A stretch of 64,000 bases of DNA from the NCBI GenBank assembly GCA_016490735.1, contig JAEMWC010000239.1, positions 546,001-610,000 on the forward strand. The letters run 5' to 3'. This DNA comes from Pachyseris speciosa. Its lineage: Eukaryota > Cnidaria > Anthozoa > Scleractinia > Pachyseridae. This document shows, one piece after another, positions 22,014-33,762 of the stretch (positions within the stretch are counted from its first letter, which is position 1; every line of letters starts with the position of its first letter). The notes below the pieces were generated by a model that was given only the letters and a program-made list of their open reading frames with translations, was not told where the DNA came from and searched no databases. A program made the position numbers and the translations under genes.

Positions 22014-22914
22014 CTGTCCTGGCAAGGAGAATCTTGCAGATTTGTTGACTCGTGGATTGACCTGTGGGGACATGATTTCAAGCACGCTTTGGTGGAATGG
22101 CCCCCATGGCTTTTGCATCCCTATGAGTCTCAACCTACTCGGCCACGAAATAAGGAGATCGTGAATGAAGCTTGGTAAAAGGAAAGAAGAGTTATCCATG
22201 CTTGTATTGCAGTTTTAGTAGAGCCACTGATGGATTTATCACGGTACGGAACGTGGATGTAGTTGATCAGAGTAACCGCCTACGTCCTAAGAGCCATTAA
22301 ATTATTCAAGACAAGATCCAAGTCTAAGGAGACGGAATTGTCCGCGGAGGAGATGAGACAGGCAGAGTTAAAGTGCTGTATGTGGATTCAAGAAGAGGTT
22401 TATAAAGAAGACTATCATCAGTTGAAAGCTGGAAGAGCATTACCTAGCAGTAGTTGCCTCCTAAAGTTAGACCCTTATTACGACAAAGATGATCCAGTGA
22501 TTAGAGTAGGTGGAAGATTACAGTTTGCCAATCTTCCTTAAGAGAACAAGCACCAAATAATCTTGCCCCACGGACACCCAGCAGTTGCACAGATGATTCA
22601 AGATCGGTTCACAAACAGATGTTACATGCTGGTCCAGAAACTGTACTATCAGTCTTACGGCAGAAAATTTGGCTTACCCAGGGAAGACGCGAGGTAAACG
22701 CGTTATCAGAAAATGTGTACTTTGCCAGAGACAGCGAGTCGGACCTTGTACACAGAAGATGGGACTACTACCTGAGGAAAGAGTGTCAACGTCATTACCA
22801 TTTACACATATTGGTACTGACTTTGCCGGACCCTTATACGTAAATGAGGGCTCAAGTGCGAAGAAAGCATATGTTTGCGTATTTACATGCGTATCGATAA
22901 ATAGTCATTTGTAA
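22014..22914 (+). pseudogene. BEL/Pao integrase N-terminal fragment
   Basis: After the PGKENLADLLTRG motif come integrase linker sequences (RQAELKCCMWIQEE, DPVIRVGGRLQ), the His/Cys zinc-binding region (ILPHGHPA, then RKCVLCQRQ) and the start of the catalytic core (FTHIGTDFAGPL). There is a stop at 22539 and a frameshift near 22620. Homology stops near 22914, so most of the catalytic triad is gone. Confidence 0.75.
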
Positions 22915-23815
22915 AGCTAAACCGTTTCAAAAATAACTTTCGTACTTTCGGCTCTGTGTTGGAACTTAAACTCAGTGTATAGTGTTTATGACAAGCTGAA
23001 GTTCTGTAAAGAAATACAGTAGATACGAAAAGCAGCCTAGCGTGAGTGAATGCTGGCCACAGCATAAACGATAAAATCTTTGCGAAACAAATTAAAAATC
23101 CGCTCTGGCAAAAAACTGGACACTTTGGCAAGCACAGCTTACACAAATTAACTCTTTCGCTAAGCACAGTTGAGCTCTCGACCTTAGATATTCTGTGGTT
23201 TGCTTATATTGCCACAAAATGTGCAAGAGGTTGATAATGACAACAAGACTTTCGTTCACGGTTTGTTTACACGCCGTAGCAACATTAGAGATCTTACTTG
23301 TTTAATGCTTGTTTGTTTGTTTGTTTGTTTTTTTTTACTTGATTAACTCGTGATAAAATCAAACTACAGCACTTAAAATACATTTTAAATATGAAAATTT
23401 TGCTCATCGTGGTTTTCATGTGTTAAAAGGGATTTGCATGATGGAAAACCTCAATGCAGTCAAATGTGGCCTATGTTTTTTACATGGGAAAACCGGTTCG
23501 TCGACGATTGCAGTAAATGGTACGCCTCAAACACCCAAATGAAAATTTCTATGGAACGCGCGTGTTCCATTTACACAAACATTTCCAACGGTCGGGTTTA
23601 CAGAGCGATCCAAGTGGAAAGGCCTGGAACTGGTAGAAATGAGCAAGTGGAACGCACATTTCCGTTTGGAAATTCCGTTTAAGAATTTTGGACTACCTTT
23701 GAAGAAAATTCCGTTTTCCCCGGAAATTTCCCGTCTGGGAAGACCAAAATAGGCTTGCCATTTACATTCCAACCGAAATTTCGGGAATTATTTGGTAAAT
23801 GGTAAACAACCCTAA
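22915..23815. other. Diverged repeats, no gene
   Basis: Segment 23068-23245 is loosely repeated in the same orientation at about 24170-24350 (shared GGCAAAAAAC, then GAGCTCTTGACCTTAGATAT-like strings). Another AT-rich segment near 23280-23400 holds a (GTTT)n run. Segment 23490-23810 looks like an old TIR repeat (GTAAATGG and its complement). No protein domain seen. Confidence 0.4.
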
Positions 23816-24133
23816 TCTCCTTCGCAGCCGTTGTTTGGGTCGTCACGCAACGCTCCTCCCCACTAACGGCTGCTCACTCGAGTTTTGCATTCCTTTCCCT
23901 CAAACTGACCAATAAGGAGCAGGCTTCCATTTTCTACAAACCAGGTCCTAGTCCTCGTCTTGTTGTGTTTTTGGCGGCAAATATAACGAGAAATATGATT
24001 GGCGCAGCTGCCAAGAATTACATGCATTTTATTGGTTCTCGGTAACAGAGGGAAAGGAATGCAGAGCTCAAGTGAGCAGCCGTTAGTGGGGAGGAGCGTT
24101 ACGTGACGACCCTAATAACGGTTGCGAAGGAGA
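23816..24133. mobile_element. MITE with long TIRs, CTAA flanks
   Basis: 318 bp. CTAA flanks both sides (23812-23815, 24134-24137). Inverted ends of about 70 bp start TCTCCTTCGCARCCGTT and include CACGCAACGCTCCTCCCC and ACTAACGGCTGCTCACT. Non-coding. A related solo hairpin is at 29766-29845. Confidence 0.75.
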
Positions 24134-24409
24134 CTAAATGTGGCCGAGCGTTGATTACTTGACTGCAAGAACGATAATTAAATTTTTGCGCAGCAATTTA
24201 AAAACCCACCGTGGCAAAAAACGAAATACTTTGCAAACTCAGAAAATGAAGACTGACTCTTTCACTACTCTCAGCTGAGCTCTTGACCTTAGATATTTAC
24301 CAGTTTTCTTAGATAGCCACATTTTGTTGACTGGCCCATGACAATAATGGGCTTCCGAAAGCGATCTCTTTTCATGCCGCGAGAGAAACGAGGACCTCAA
24401 AACGATATA

Positions 24410-24474
24410 TATGGGTTATTGACCAAGCGTGAGGTCAAGATGGCGGAATATTGGCCAAGTTGTTTTTTTGCGTG

Positions 24475-24506
<32 letters not shown>

Positions 24507-24731
24507 GCACGCAAAAAAAAAAGCGAGGCCAATATCCCCCCATCTTGACCGAACAAGGTTGGTCAATAAAAGATTTATTATATGACTCAAAGGACGCTAT
24601 TAAAAGACAATAAAACGCGGGACGAACGGGCAATCCCGAGCGGTCAAGATGGCTCCATCTTGACCTAGCGGGTAGCCAATCACAGCAAGGGAATTGATTC
24701 ATCTTGACCGCTGAAAGAGCCAGTCATATAA
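24410..24731. mobile_element. Multi-hairpin MITE, second copy
   Basis: Reverse-oriented relative of 1828-2158. It has the same long hairpin with GCGTGTTTATGGACC arms and the same palindrome around CAAGATGGCTCCATCTTG. Flanks are TA-rich, so the target duplication cannot be fixed. It ends about 300 bp upstream of the TRIM start, in its probable promoter region. Confidence 0.7.
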
Positions 24732-25039
24732 TAATTATAGTTCAAGAAGTGTAGAGAAAATTGAAGGGCAAAATGGGTATATGTACGGCTAGTTATTTCT
24801 CTGGAATGATTATTGCTGATTATTTTCCTGAGTTTTGAGATAAAAAAAAATTTAAAAAGCCGCCATTTTTTCAAATTTTCTATCTCTTGTGCTCGCTAGG
24901 AGTTCGCGAAAGCTTTTTGCGTTTTTCCGCTCTGAACCTCGAACCTTGGAGAATGTCCAAGCCTCTTAGCGCTCAACCGAGAGAACATTGGTACAAGTAA
25001 TTATATCACTTTCGCTTTTTATTTCCTCCGACAGACGCC

Positions 25040-26503
25040 ATGGCTCGCAGTAAATGTTTCTTCGACGATGTCAAGAAGGAACTCGAATGTTCTGTATGTC
25101 AAGAGCAGTTCAGTGAAATTAATGAGCCGAAAATACTGAAATGCCTTCACACGTTCTGCAAGACCTGTCTGGAAGCTTGGATACGACAGCACCGTGCGGG
25201 AGAGTTGAGTTGCCCGACGTGCCGTCACATCACCAAATGCCCTAAGAGCGACATCAACCGGCTGCCATCCAACCTGTTTTATAAACAGATGTTGGAAATT
25301 GTGGAGGCTTACAGCGGACAAGGACAAGACGACTCGCCACACTGTGGGAACTGCGACGAAAGAAAGTCTTTGAAATTTTATTGTTCGGATTGCAACTGCT
25401 TCTTATGTGATAACTGCGCCGGTTTCCATAAGAAAGGGAAGATTTTTAACGGCCATAATGTTAAAGAAATTTCAAACTTTAAATCAAGCGATGTCCAAGA
25501 CTATGCCCGAAAGGCAAGCATTTGCAAGAAACACAACGACGAACTGAGGTATTACTGCGACAAATGCAAAATTTGCATCTGTCGTGACTGCGCCATATTG
25601 GAACATCGCGACCACAACATAATCTCCTTTGAGCAAGGACTTGACAGCAAGAAATCGGAAATCACAAAAAGAATGCAAGAAGTTGAAGAAGTTGGAATTC
25701 TTTTAAGGCAACGAAAGGAAACCTTGGAGAAAAAAAGAACTCGAGTGGATAACAGCATCGAGCAAGCAACTTATGAAGTGCATCGTTTCGCCGAGCACTG
25801 CATAAGTTTAATCCGTAAACATGAAGCAGCAGTGACAAAAGAGTTGCTCAAGCGTAAAACAAGTTTTTCAGCTGAGTTCTCATTTCAAGTGACTGCCTTG
25901 GACGAGAAAATGAAGGGTGTAAACGGTAGCTTGGAATTTGGCAAAGACGTTTTAGAACGAAATAACCTACTTGAGATTTTGAACGTCGAAGAAACGCTCG
26001 AACGAAGGTTTCAAGATTTTCTATCATCGCCGAAATTCACTCGTTCCATCGAGATGAATGTCCGAGGGGTAAAGTACGTGCCAAGTGATATATCGAACAT
26101 AGAAAACGAGCTGGGAAAGTTGATTGATTCAAATCTGACTAAGCCTTCGCTGTCGATTGCCCAAGGCAAGGGATTGACAGAGGGTTTACAAGGCGAAGAT
26201 TGCATTTTCACCATAGTCACAAAAGACTGGCAAGGAAAAACAACTTACGCATACAGTGAGATTGACCAACTGACAGTTGGCATCCAACCCTTGCAGACCG
26301 CAAGAGTTCCGAGACTCAGCATAACAGATTTAAAAGATGGCAACTATGAAGTGAAGTACAGGCCTGAAGATACAGGAGAATTCAGTGTCTGTATAGAAAT
26401 AGGGGGTGAAGCTATTATGGGCAGTCCATTTCAGTTGAAAATCAAGGAAAGTATGTCAAGGAAAAAGGGCAAGAAAGCTGGAAAACGGGAATCGTCAGGT
26501 TAG
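25040..26503 (+). CDS. TRIM single-exon reading frame (487 aa if unspliced)
   Basis: Start ATG is in a good context (CGCCATGGC). RING is C-x2-C (17, 20), then C35, H37, C40, C43, C58 and C61. B-box 1 begins CGNCDERKSL; B-box 2 begins CKKHNDELRYYCDKC. A Glu/Lys-rich coiled coil follows. The filamin/ABP280-type repeat ends GSPFQLKIK. The architecture matches TRIM45/TRIM71-like proteins without NHL repeats. In metazoans such proteins ubiquitinate targets and many act in RNA regulation or innate immunity. An RNA-level test is needed to say whether the stop at 26501 or the overlapping donor is used. Confidence 0.9.
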   Translation: MARSKCFFDDVKKELECSVCQEQFSEINEPKILKCLHTFCKTCLEAWIRQHRAGELSCPTCRHITKCPKSDINRLPSNLFYKQMLEIVEAYSGQGQDDSPHCGNCDERKSLKFYCSDCNCFLCDNCAGFHKKGKIFNGHNVKEISNFKSSDVQDYARKASICKKHNDELRYYCDKCKICICRDCAILEHRDHNIISFEQGLDSKKSEITKRMQEVEEVGILLRQRKETLEKKRTRVDNSIEQATYEVHRFAEHCISLIRKHEAAVTKELLKRKTSFSAEFSFQVTALDEKMKGVNGSLEFGKDVLERNNLLEILNVEETLERRFQDFLSSPKFTRSIEMNVRGVKYVPSDISNIENELGKLIDSNLTKPSLSIAQGKGLTEGLQGEDCIFTIVTKDWQGKTTYAYSEIDQLTVGIQPLQTARVPRLSITDLKDGNYEVKYRPEDTGEFSVCIEIGGEAIMGSPFQLKIKESMSRKKGKKAGKRESSG

Positions 26504-29500
26504 TTACGCATTAATCGTTTAGAACCCCACCACCCACGCCCCTCCCACAACTTTGAGCAGGGGTCAAGCAGACATGGAGTATTTCTCCGTTCTGATAAGA
26601 TGGGGGATGGAAAATGTGGGAAATTTTCTCCTTATTGATTTTTGTGGAATACCTGTGGTATCCCACACTAACAATCTTTCTTTTTTATAAGAATATATTT
26701 TATAAGAATATCGAGGTTGAAATTTGCGAAATTTTAAGAATATTTTAAGAATAAATCTGAGGCTGAAATTGTAAAAAGAATATAACTTCTTGCGTTGAAA
26801 ATCTGTAAATATAATACTTACTGTATAAAATTATTAAAAATAATTACTTAACTGTATAAAATTATTCCTTTCTCTAAACGGCAAAACTAGCGGGGCGACC
26901 TGCACCATTTGCAACACCTCACAAGATTGGTTCAAAACAACAATAAACAAAGAATTAAAACAATGGAACCTAGCCATAAAACAATAGAGGTGCAACTGAT
27001 AAAGATCCAGTGAAATTAGAGGTTTCAAAGAGGTGCAGCCCTACCCAAACTAGCCAACAAACGAGACACGCTTCACTAGCGATAGCCACGTGTTCAATGA
27101 CTGCAACTAACAGTGATGGAGCATGTGCACAATTTAATGCGATGCAGATCTAGACACCAAACACTTGTAATTGATACGCCAATGCATCCTTAAACGGAAA
27201 TGACATAAGCTATAATCAAGAATATTACAAGAATATTTTCAGCCTAAAATTGGCAGAAAAATAGGAATATTCAGCCTGGGCCGGAAAAACAATATTCTTA
27301 TAAAAAAGAAAGAGTGTAATGCTAATGATTGCAAAGTTTGCCATGCGTTGTGGACAGTGTATCGCAAACATGTACCCTTTGGGTACTTATTCTTAACGTT
27401 GGCTCGCAGTCGGCTTGATCGCTAGTCAGTAGAGCATTGCGCTATTGTAGCAGAGATAACAGATTCGATTATCGTTCTAGCCCAAGTTGTTGTTGGTCTT
27501 TTCTTTGTTTGTTTTGAAACTTAATATGTTCTTGGGTATCAAGGTTTGAATTTACTATTTAAATTGGAGTAGATGAAGTTTGAATATGGTATAAAGCTAG
27601 GCTACCTCTAGTCAGTTTTGCGGAAAGCGGGGTTTGTGCAAGATATTTGAATTTGGTGAATTATTCCCGACAGCGCTGGAAAGTCAAGACTCATTTTCAC
27701 CTCTGCCTTACAATATCATTTCAGATGCGCTGAGAACCATTGTGCACCCGCTTCACAAAGCGAGTACCTTACTCCTTGGTTATTCCTCTCTTGAGGTTAA
27801 AGAGGATAAGTTCCTTGTCACAAGGGAGGACGAACACAACCTGGACGATACAAACATAGTCACCATTATTGTCAGCGGTGATTTACCTTCGAAGGATGCG
27901 TTGTCCTTTTATTTCGAGAACGAATGGCCGAAATCTGGGGGAGGAGAGATTCTCGAAATGGTTGAGAGTGACAATGGTGATATTGTGATTTCGTTTTCTG
28001 AGGTTGGAGGTAAGAAACTGAGGCATTCTCACTTAATTGTAACGCTTTTGAATGAGAAAGCCCTATAGGTTCGTAAAAAACTGAAAAAAAAATCATTTGA
28101 CCTGTTTAGTTCTCGCCTTTTCTTAGAAATTGTAACCGTTACAAAAATCGGATTTCTTAAAATCCCACCGCTTGTTTCGTCTTCCACTTCACAAGCATTT
28201 CGGGTTAATATTGAACGTCATTTACTAGTTAGCATTGAGACATAAAAATCAGTGCACAGCCATTTTTAGCCATCCTGTGACTCATGACCAACTATTTTAC
28301 CCGGGTTGGAGTGTAAGATCGAAAAATTCCACCCGCTTACGGAACAAATCAGGGGATTTGCGGAATTCCCTCTGTCCGTTCGCTTACTTAGAAAAAATAA
28401 AACTATTATGGTATGAATTTCGACCGTACAGTAGCAAACGATGGTTTCCATCTGTGTACAGAAATCGCAATTTATCGCAGACTATCGATGCTCTGCCACC
28501 ACAAAACGCGTGTAACCAAAGGACATTAGTTTTTGGACGAAAATAAAAATAAAAATTGGTATATCGACCTTCAATCTTCAATTTTCTAGGAAAACGAAAG
28601 TCGAAATTGGAGAGTGGACTTTTATTTTCAATGCTCGACAAAAGTGGAAATCAAAATTCGAATATCGACTTTTTAATTTTCGAGGTAAACGAAAATCGAA
28701 AGTCGCCAAAAAAAATTTAAGTCGACTATATCATCTTTCAATTTTCAGTTTTCTGCTTGAAAATTCTGTATTCCAGGATTATAACAAGCCTCGATAACTC
28801 TAACATGGCCCGGGTAGGCCAAACGGAAATTTTACATAAGCTTTACTCCTCGGTAAGGACGATACCGACGGATCGGTCACCAAGGTAAACAGCCCTCAGT
28901 GTAAACAGGTAGCTATTAGTGGTAGCACATACAGCTCTACTGAGCCTTTGCTGAATTGGAATCACATCCATCTACTTTGCGGCTTAATCAAAACTATAAG
29001 AAAATTCTCGAACGTGATTGGTTATCAGCAGCCCGATTTGAGCACTGATAGGACAGTGTAAGCGTCATGCTTGTAATTGGACAGTGTGATAGTACAGTTA
29101 CCACGTCATGCCTGTGCAATAGGATAGTTTACGCGTCGTTTTGCGCGCGCTGTTGTCATGCATTTTGTTGAGTAAACTGTTATGTTTTTCAGAATTCATA
29201 ACGACGTGTAACCGTTTAACGCTCACTGACCATGGTTAATTCGTTTCTCAAATTTTGTCATAGTTTTGATTAATTGGTAACTGGACTTCGTGTCGTCCAA
29301 TTCTGTCTGTAGTCATACTCGTGATTAACAAATAGGACTCCCGCTTCGCGGTCGTCCGATTTTGTAAATCACTCGCCGTATGATTACAGACCGAATTGGA
29401 CTCCACTCGGTCCATTTACCATTATTAATTTGGACTGCATGTGTGGATGAACTCCATGTTTAATTAAATAATTTCATAATACTTTTCTTCCAAGTTTTGT

Positions 29501-32500
29501 GATCTGTCAGGATGCGAACGAGCTTGCCAAGAATCTTTATTTTGCTCTTCTTCTGAGCATTTGATCTCCGTGCACAAAACTAAGAAACAAACTATATAAG
29601 GCATCGACAAACTATTAGGATCTATTAGCGTGCTCAGTCAATTAGGGGCCCGCTTAGAAAAAAACTCTTTCCATTGATACTGGACAGGTTTTTCGTCCAA
29701 ACTAATAAGATGACGCTTTCCCTTTCAAATTTATTACAGATCGAATTTCTGGTAATGCCATGTCTGGTCTCCTACGCAGCCTTTCTTTGTCTCGTCACGC
29801 AACGCTCCTCAGGAGCGTTGCGTGACGAGACAGAGAATGACTGCGCACGAGCCTATGCTATGCCTGTCTCGACAAAGCAACGTTTGATATTCTTCACCCT
29901 ACTATTGGGCCTTGTCCTTTCCACTAGGGAGCACAAGGCCAACAATCAGTCTGAATGTTGGTTTCTAAAACGAGCTTAGCCCTGGCACAGGAGGTTAGCC
30001 CATCATCCAGCCTTCGTCCAACCGATAGATGTACGCCAGGAAAGGCCACAGCACTGGGAATTACGTTCCCTACTCTTTGGGAACAGTGTTCGGAGAACAG
30101 GGATAGCGTAGCGGTGAGAGCACTCGTCTCCCACCAGTGCGGGTCGGTTTCGATTCCCGGACTTGGCGTCATATGCGGGTTAAGTTTGTTGTTGGTTCTC
30201 TACTCTGCTCCGAGGTTTTTCTTCGGGTACTCCGGTGTTCCTCTCTCCTCAAAACCACTATTTCCAAATTCCAATTCGATCCGGAATTTCGAGGGCCACT
30301 GGTTCGTCAGTTAAATTACCGTTAAGTGTCACCTTCGCTAAACAAAGTCGATTTATTTACTTAGTGTTTGGGTCCTCTTCACGTCTTTTGTGTGGAGGTG
30401 AAGGAGGCAAGGGTAACGCCTTAACATCACTACCATCCAAAGACGCGGTCATCAGAACTGAGGAAGATGTTAGCAGTCGATCCGTTAACTATAAGCTAAT
30501 CGCGCGGGGAACAAATTTGCCCTCTTTAAGTTTTCGCTGGAAATTTGAATGAATTCTGTTCTCAAAAATTTATATTTTGTTCTTAGATTTAAAGAGACTT
30601 CTCGAGGGTCCTCACATTATTGGCAAGAAAGCTATTGTTGTAACAAGACAACCTCCGAAGAAGAAAGTTCCACTTGATCCACTGAATGTCCATGTTCAAG
30701 GACTCGACGCGACGACTTCTGAGGACTGCCTGCGCTTTTATTTGGATAAATTCACTGCGGTGAAGGTCGTTGAGGTGTTCAGAGGCCGCAACAATAACGC
30801 ATTAGTACTTTTTGATGCTGAACCAGGTATTCAGTAAAGGAGCTATGAAACGAGTTTTTAGTATTACTATAAAAAGCTGAAAGAGATATTGGAAGCAACG
30901 AAAATCCCAAAAGAATGGTTCATTTTTGTTTGAAATCACTGTTTGCCTACGACTGACGATGATTAAAATGGATTGCAAGTTAAAAAAATCATTGAGCCAA
31001 CTTTGATCTCCTCTTTTGTTGTAGAAAAATAGTCAAATGCAGCTTATGGTTTTCGTTTGACTTTGATAATATAGCTTTACATACACTTTTAATGGTGACT
31101 CCGTTTAAATGTTTTTTTCATGCATCACCACAATCAACGTGATAGGTGCAAAAACTATTTACAATATGCAACATAGATAATGTAAATAGAAATGTCTGAG
31201 ATGAGAATCTAAGAATCCCTGAGTTCAAATCACGACTTTTAAGTAAAGTATTTGCAGCTGTTAGAGTTTGAGGAACTTCATTCCAAAGCCGAACGGCTCT
31301 ATATACAAAGGGCCGTTGGCTATATAAAAAGGACCGGTAGCTGTTCTGAATAGCGGCATATATCTAACTTATTCATCACCTTGCTACGCATGTATGTAGG
31401 GGCAAGTCTGTTCAGGCCTTTAAAGTGTTGACCACAAGTTCCTGAGCAACTGGCAACCAATGGATGCAGTTGCTTTAATGTGGGCGTGATGCGATCGAAT
31501 TTACTTGCTCCAGTGGCAGCCCCTGCTGCAAAATTTTGCACTGCCTGAAGTCGAGCAATGTTCTTCCTTACTGTACTGGCCCAAACTGAGGCACAGTAAA
31601 ACATTATACTGAAAACCAGAGAATTTATGATGGCTGTTATCCAGCAAAAACCATGCTGTTAATTGTTAACACTACAAGGCAAATGGTCTCATCGTACAGT
31701 ACAATACTGTAAACACCTTAGAAAAATCAGTTCATAATGTTTTTCCCCATTCGGAACTTTGAGTAACACAATCAAAACAAAGTAGCAAGCCAATTTATGA
31801 CAGCAGATCTTTTTGCCATTGTGGTCCTCCTAAGAAAAAAAAGTATTAAGGTTTATTAACACCTGTGCATAACGTGTTTTAATACTGAACATTGCATCCC
31901 ATGATGCACTGCGAACATACAGTAACTATGATACAATGTGGACATACCGTAATTAAGAGAGTTCAATTCTGAGACTTCTCTTTCTGCGATTGAATATTTT
32001 GGCTAAAACCGAAAAACAAATTCACTTAGCAATTAAGTACTTGTTGCATTTTTGAAAAAAAAGAAACACTCCAGACTTTTTGCCATTTTTTCCAGACTTT
32101 TTCGAGTTCTGGAAACTGACTGGTTTGCCATATTTCAAGACTTTTTCAAGAATTCAGGACTAAGTTTGAACCCTGCTTGAATGATCGTTGTTTCTGTTTT
32201 CAGACTTTGAAGCATTGTTGGACAAAGTTGCCAAAGACCGAGAAGGTCTTGAAGGAAAACATCTTCGACTAGAACGAGTGCCCGTCTGCTCCTGTATTTA
32301 CCTCAAGGGTTTGAGGAAAGAGACATCAGACGACATAATAGAACTATATTTCGAAAATCACAGAAAGAGTGGAGGGGGCGCTGTCACTCGTGTAGAACGG
32401 AAAGGAAAAGGATATCAAGCCTTGGTCTATTTTGAGGATCCCTCCAGTAAGTAAATCCAGTTCTTTAAATTCGCATTTAAAAAATAGTCTATGTATCCTC

Positions 32501-33762
32501 AGAGAAGCATACGCTTCAGCTTAACTTCCCATTGTGAGAAATCCGTCTGACGATGGGAAATTATAGAGATTAGAGACTATAGCTTACCAGTTTGGTCAAT
32601 TGCTTAGTTCCCGACCACCCACAAATGGTTGCAATGAATTTAACTTATGTGTTCCTTACTAGAGGTTCATTGTCAGTTGTTCTGATTTATAATCTTTTAA
32701 ATCGTCTCTTTAGCCTTCAAATTTATTCTCTAATGTATCTTGATGTGGGCTTCCAAATACATTTTCCTAGGGCTTCAGGAGTATAAGTAACGAAGCCAAT
32801 AAACGCTATGCCACAACGCGGACTAAGTAGTACCCTCGCTTTCGCGACACAGTTTGTCGTTCACGCGTCCGCCACTTATGTCATTTATAAATAAAGTGTA
32901 TTGTAACAATTTCAAGCAACAATTTTGTATACTTTGAAAATAAGATAGAGCCAGTATCGAAAGGCATTGGACCGTCATTATTTGGATATCAAATAGCAAA
33001 TGACCATGGAACTTAAGAAATTAAACTTTATTCTGCCGATACTCTGTTACTATACAATCGTTTCCCACTCCGTTTAAGTCCTTTTATTTCACCTGAATTA
33101 ATCCGCCAGCTACTTAACTGTGGCGGTGTCCAACTAGAATTTGGCCACCGCACACATGTGAATCATTCTTCTTCATTTGTGGCTTAACTTGTTTTGCCCT
33201 ACCTTTTATTCTTTTGTTTTACAATATAAATTGTGTGTAAATAATGTTTACAGTGTGAATAAATAAAGAATTAAATTGAATGCTGCCAAGCTTAAGGTAG
33301 TAAAGGAAGGGTTTCCCATTACTTGACGAGAGGTAAAAACGCGGGCTTACAACCTTATAAGTTATGCATGATCAGATATTCGTGACTTAATAACATTTGC
33401 CCAAGCTCTTTTATTCCTGTCCTTCACCTGCTTTCTACCCTTCGTTTCAAAAAAACAATGCCATATTATTGTATCGGGTGATGCTCTTAGTTTTCCCTTA
33501 AATGTTTGACACATAAAAGTAATTTCTTATGGGAGTGCAGTTTAGTTCCACAGCTGCAAAACATCTCTTCACCATAAATACATGTGCTAGACATTAGCCG
33601 CCTTAATTTTTCACTCCCACCAACGAGAAAATAAGTCTGGCCTCTAATTCCAAAGTTCTTTTCTTTTCTTCAAACACAGGTGTCCAGAATGTTATCAAAA
33701 GGATCCATACCCTTGATCAAAGATATCTGGAAATAAAGCCCTATTATCCTTTTCTGCAGTAA
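25040..33762 (+). CDS. TRIM-type protein (RING, two B-boxes, coiled coil, filamin repeat), candidate fusion to PARP14-like RRM modules
   Basis: Predicted exons: 25040-26498, 27725-28009, 30587-30826, 32204-32446, 33680-33762 (TAA 33760). All four introns are phase 1 and the sum is 770 codons, in frame. The first exon gives RING (Cys17-Cys61), two B-boxes (about 102-198), coiled coil (about 200-330), a filamin repeat (about 370-465) and a basic tail; this part is a likely E3 ubiquitin ligase. The donor TCAG|GTTAGT overlaps the apparent stop at 26501. The later exons give a half RRM and three full RRMs with PARP14-like motifs (YFENHRKSGGG). The TRIM-to-RRM splice is inferred: the first RRM half expected before 27725 was not found, so these could be two genes. 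Confidence 0.6.
26676..27312. mobile_element. MITE with perfect 21-bp TIRs
   Basis: 637 bp bounded by CTTTCTTTTTTATAAGAATA(T) and its exact complement at 27292-27312. The interior has AAGAATATTTT repeats at both ends and no coding capacity. Target duplication not clear. It fills most of the proposed intron between the TRIM exon and the first RRM exon. Confidence 0.75.
27405..27500 (+). repeat. Weak tRNA-like SINE relic
   Basis: TGATCGCTAGTCAGTAGAGC resembles an A box, AGATTCGATTAT a decayed B box, followed by GTTGTTGTTGGTC as in tRNA-SINE bodies. Too diverged to be firm. Confidence 0.3.
28010..30586. other. Intron between RRM exons with repeats
   Basis: Holds an imperfect inverted repeat at about 29274-29430 (AACTGGACTTCG... 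and complement-type CCAATTGGACTC units), a long hairpin at 29766-29845 (CGTCACGCAACGCTCCT and complement, with a GTCTCCTACGCAGCC end resembling the 23816 MITE) and a SINE at 30092-30297. No other coding signal. Confidence 0.5.
30092..30297 (+). mobile_element. tRNA-derived SINE, 3'-truncated
   Basis: A box region GATAGCGTAGCGGTGAGAGC, B box GGTTTCGATTCC, the GTTGGTTCTC body and ATTCCAATTCGATCCGG as in the copy at 2184. The TTGATTTGA tail is missing. Confidence 0.7.
31100..31680 (-). mobile_element. CR1/L2-like LINE remnant
   Basis: The minus frame shows the reverse transcriptase C-terminus: YCASVWASTVRKNIARLQAV, then TPTLKQLH, LNRLAPTYMRSKV and downstream QRPFVYRAVRLWNE-type residues near 31300. 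Frame breaks and no 5' part. It lies in the intron between RRM exons, antisense to the gene. Confidence 0.7.
32447..33679. other. Last intron of the RRM gene; no second gene seen
   Basis: AT-rich. A stretch near 33040-33290 ending in AATAAATAAAGAATTAAATTG may be an old LINE 3' end. No coding signal until the final exon acceptor at 33678-33679. Confidence 0.35.

Larger units (their letters stand above)
16400..22914 (+). mobile_element. Decayed BEL/Pao LTR retrotransposon with nested insertions
   Basis: Gag (16408-17492), reverse transcriptase and RNase H (19974-21418) and an N-terminal integrase piece (about 22017-22914) lie in the usual BEL/Pao order on the plus strand. A LINE replaced or split the zinc-knuckle/protease region and a pogo-like MITE split the RNase H/integrase junction. 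There are in-frame stops at 17134 and 20655, a 92-bp tandem duplication at 19652-19835, and truncation inside the integrase core. No LTR pair was identified. Cannot move on its own. Confidence 0.85.

Noticed and set aside
27601..27724. Open frame upstream of the first RRM exon as coding
   Set aside because: A good acceptor (TATCATTTCAG) at 27724 and lack of any RRM-like residues before it suggest that this is intron.
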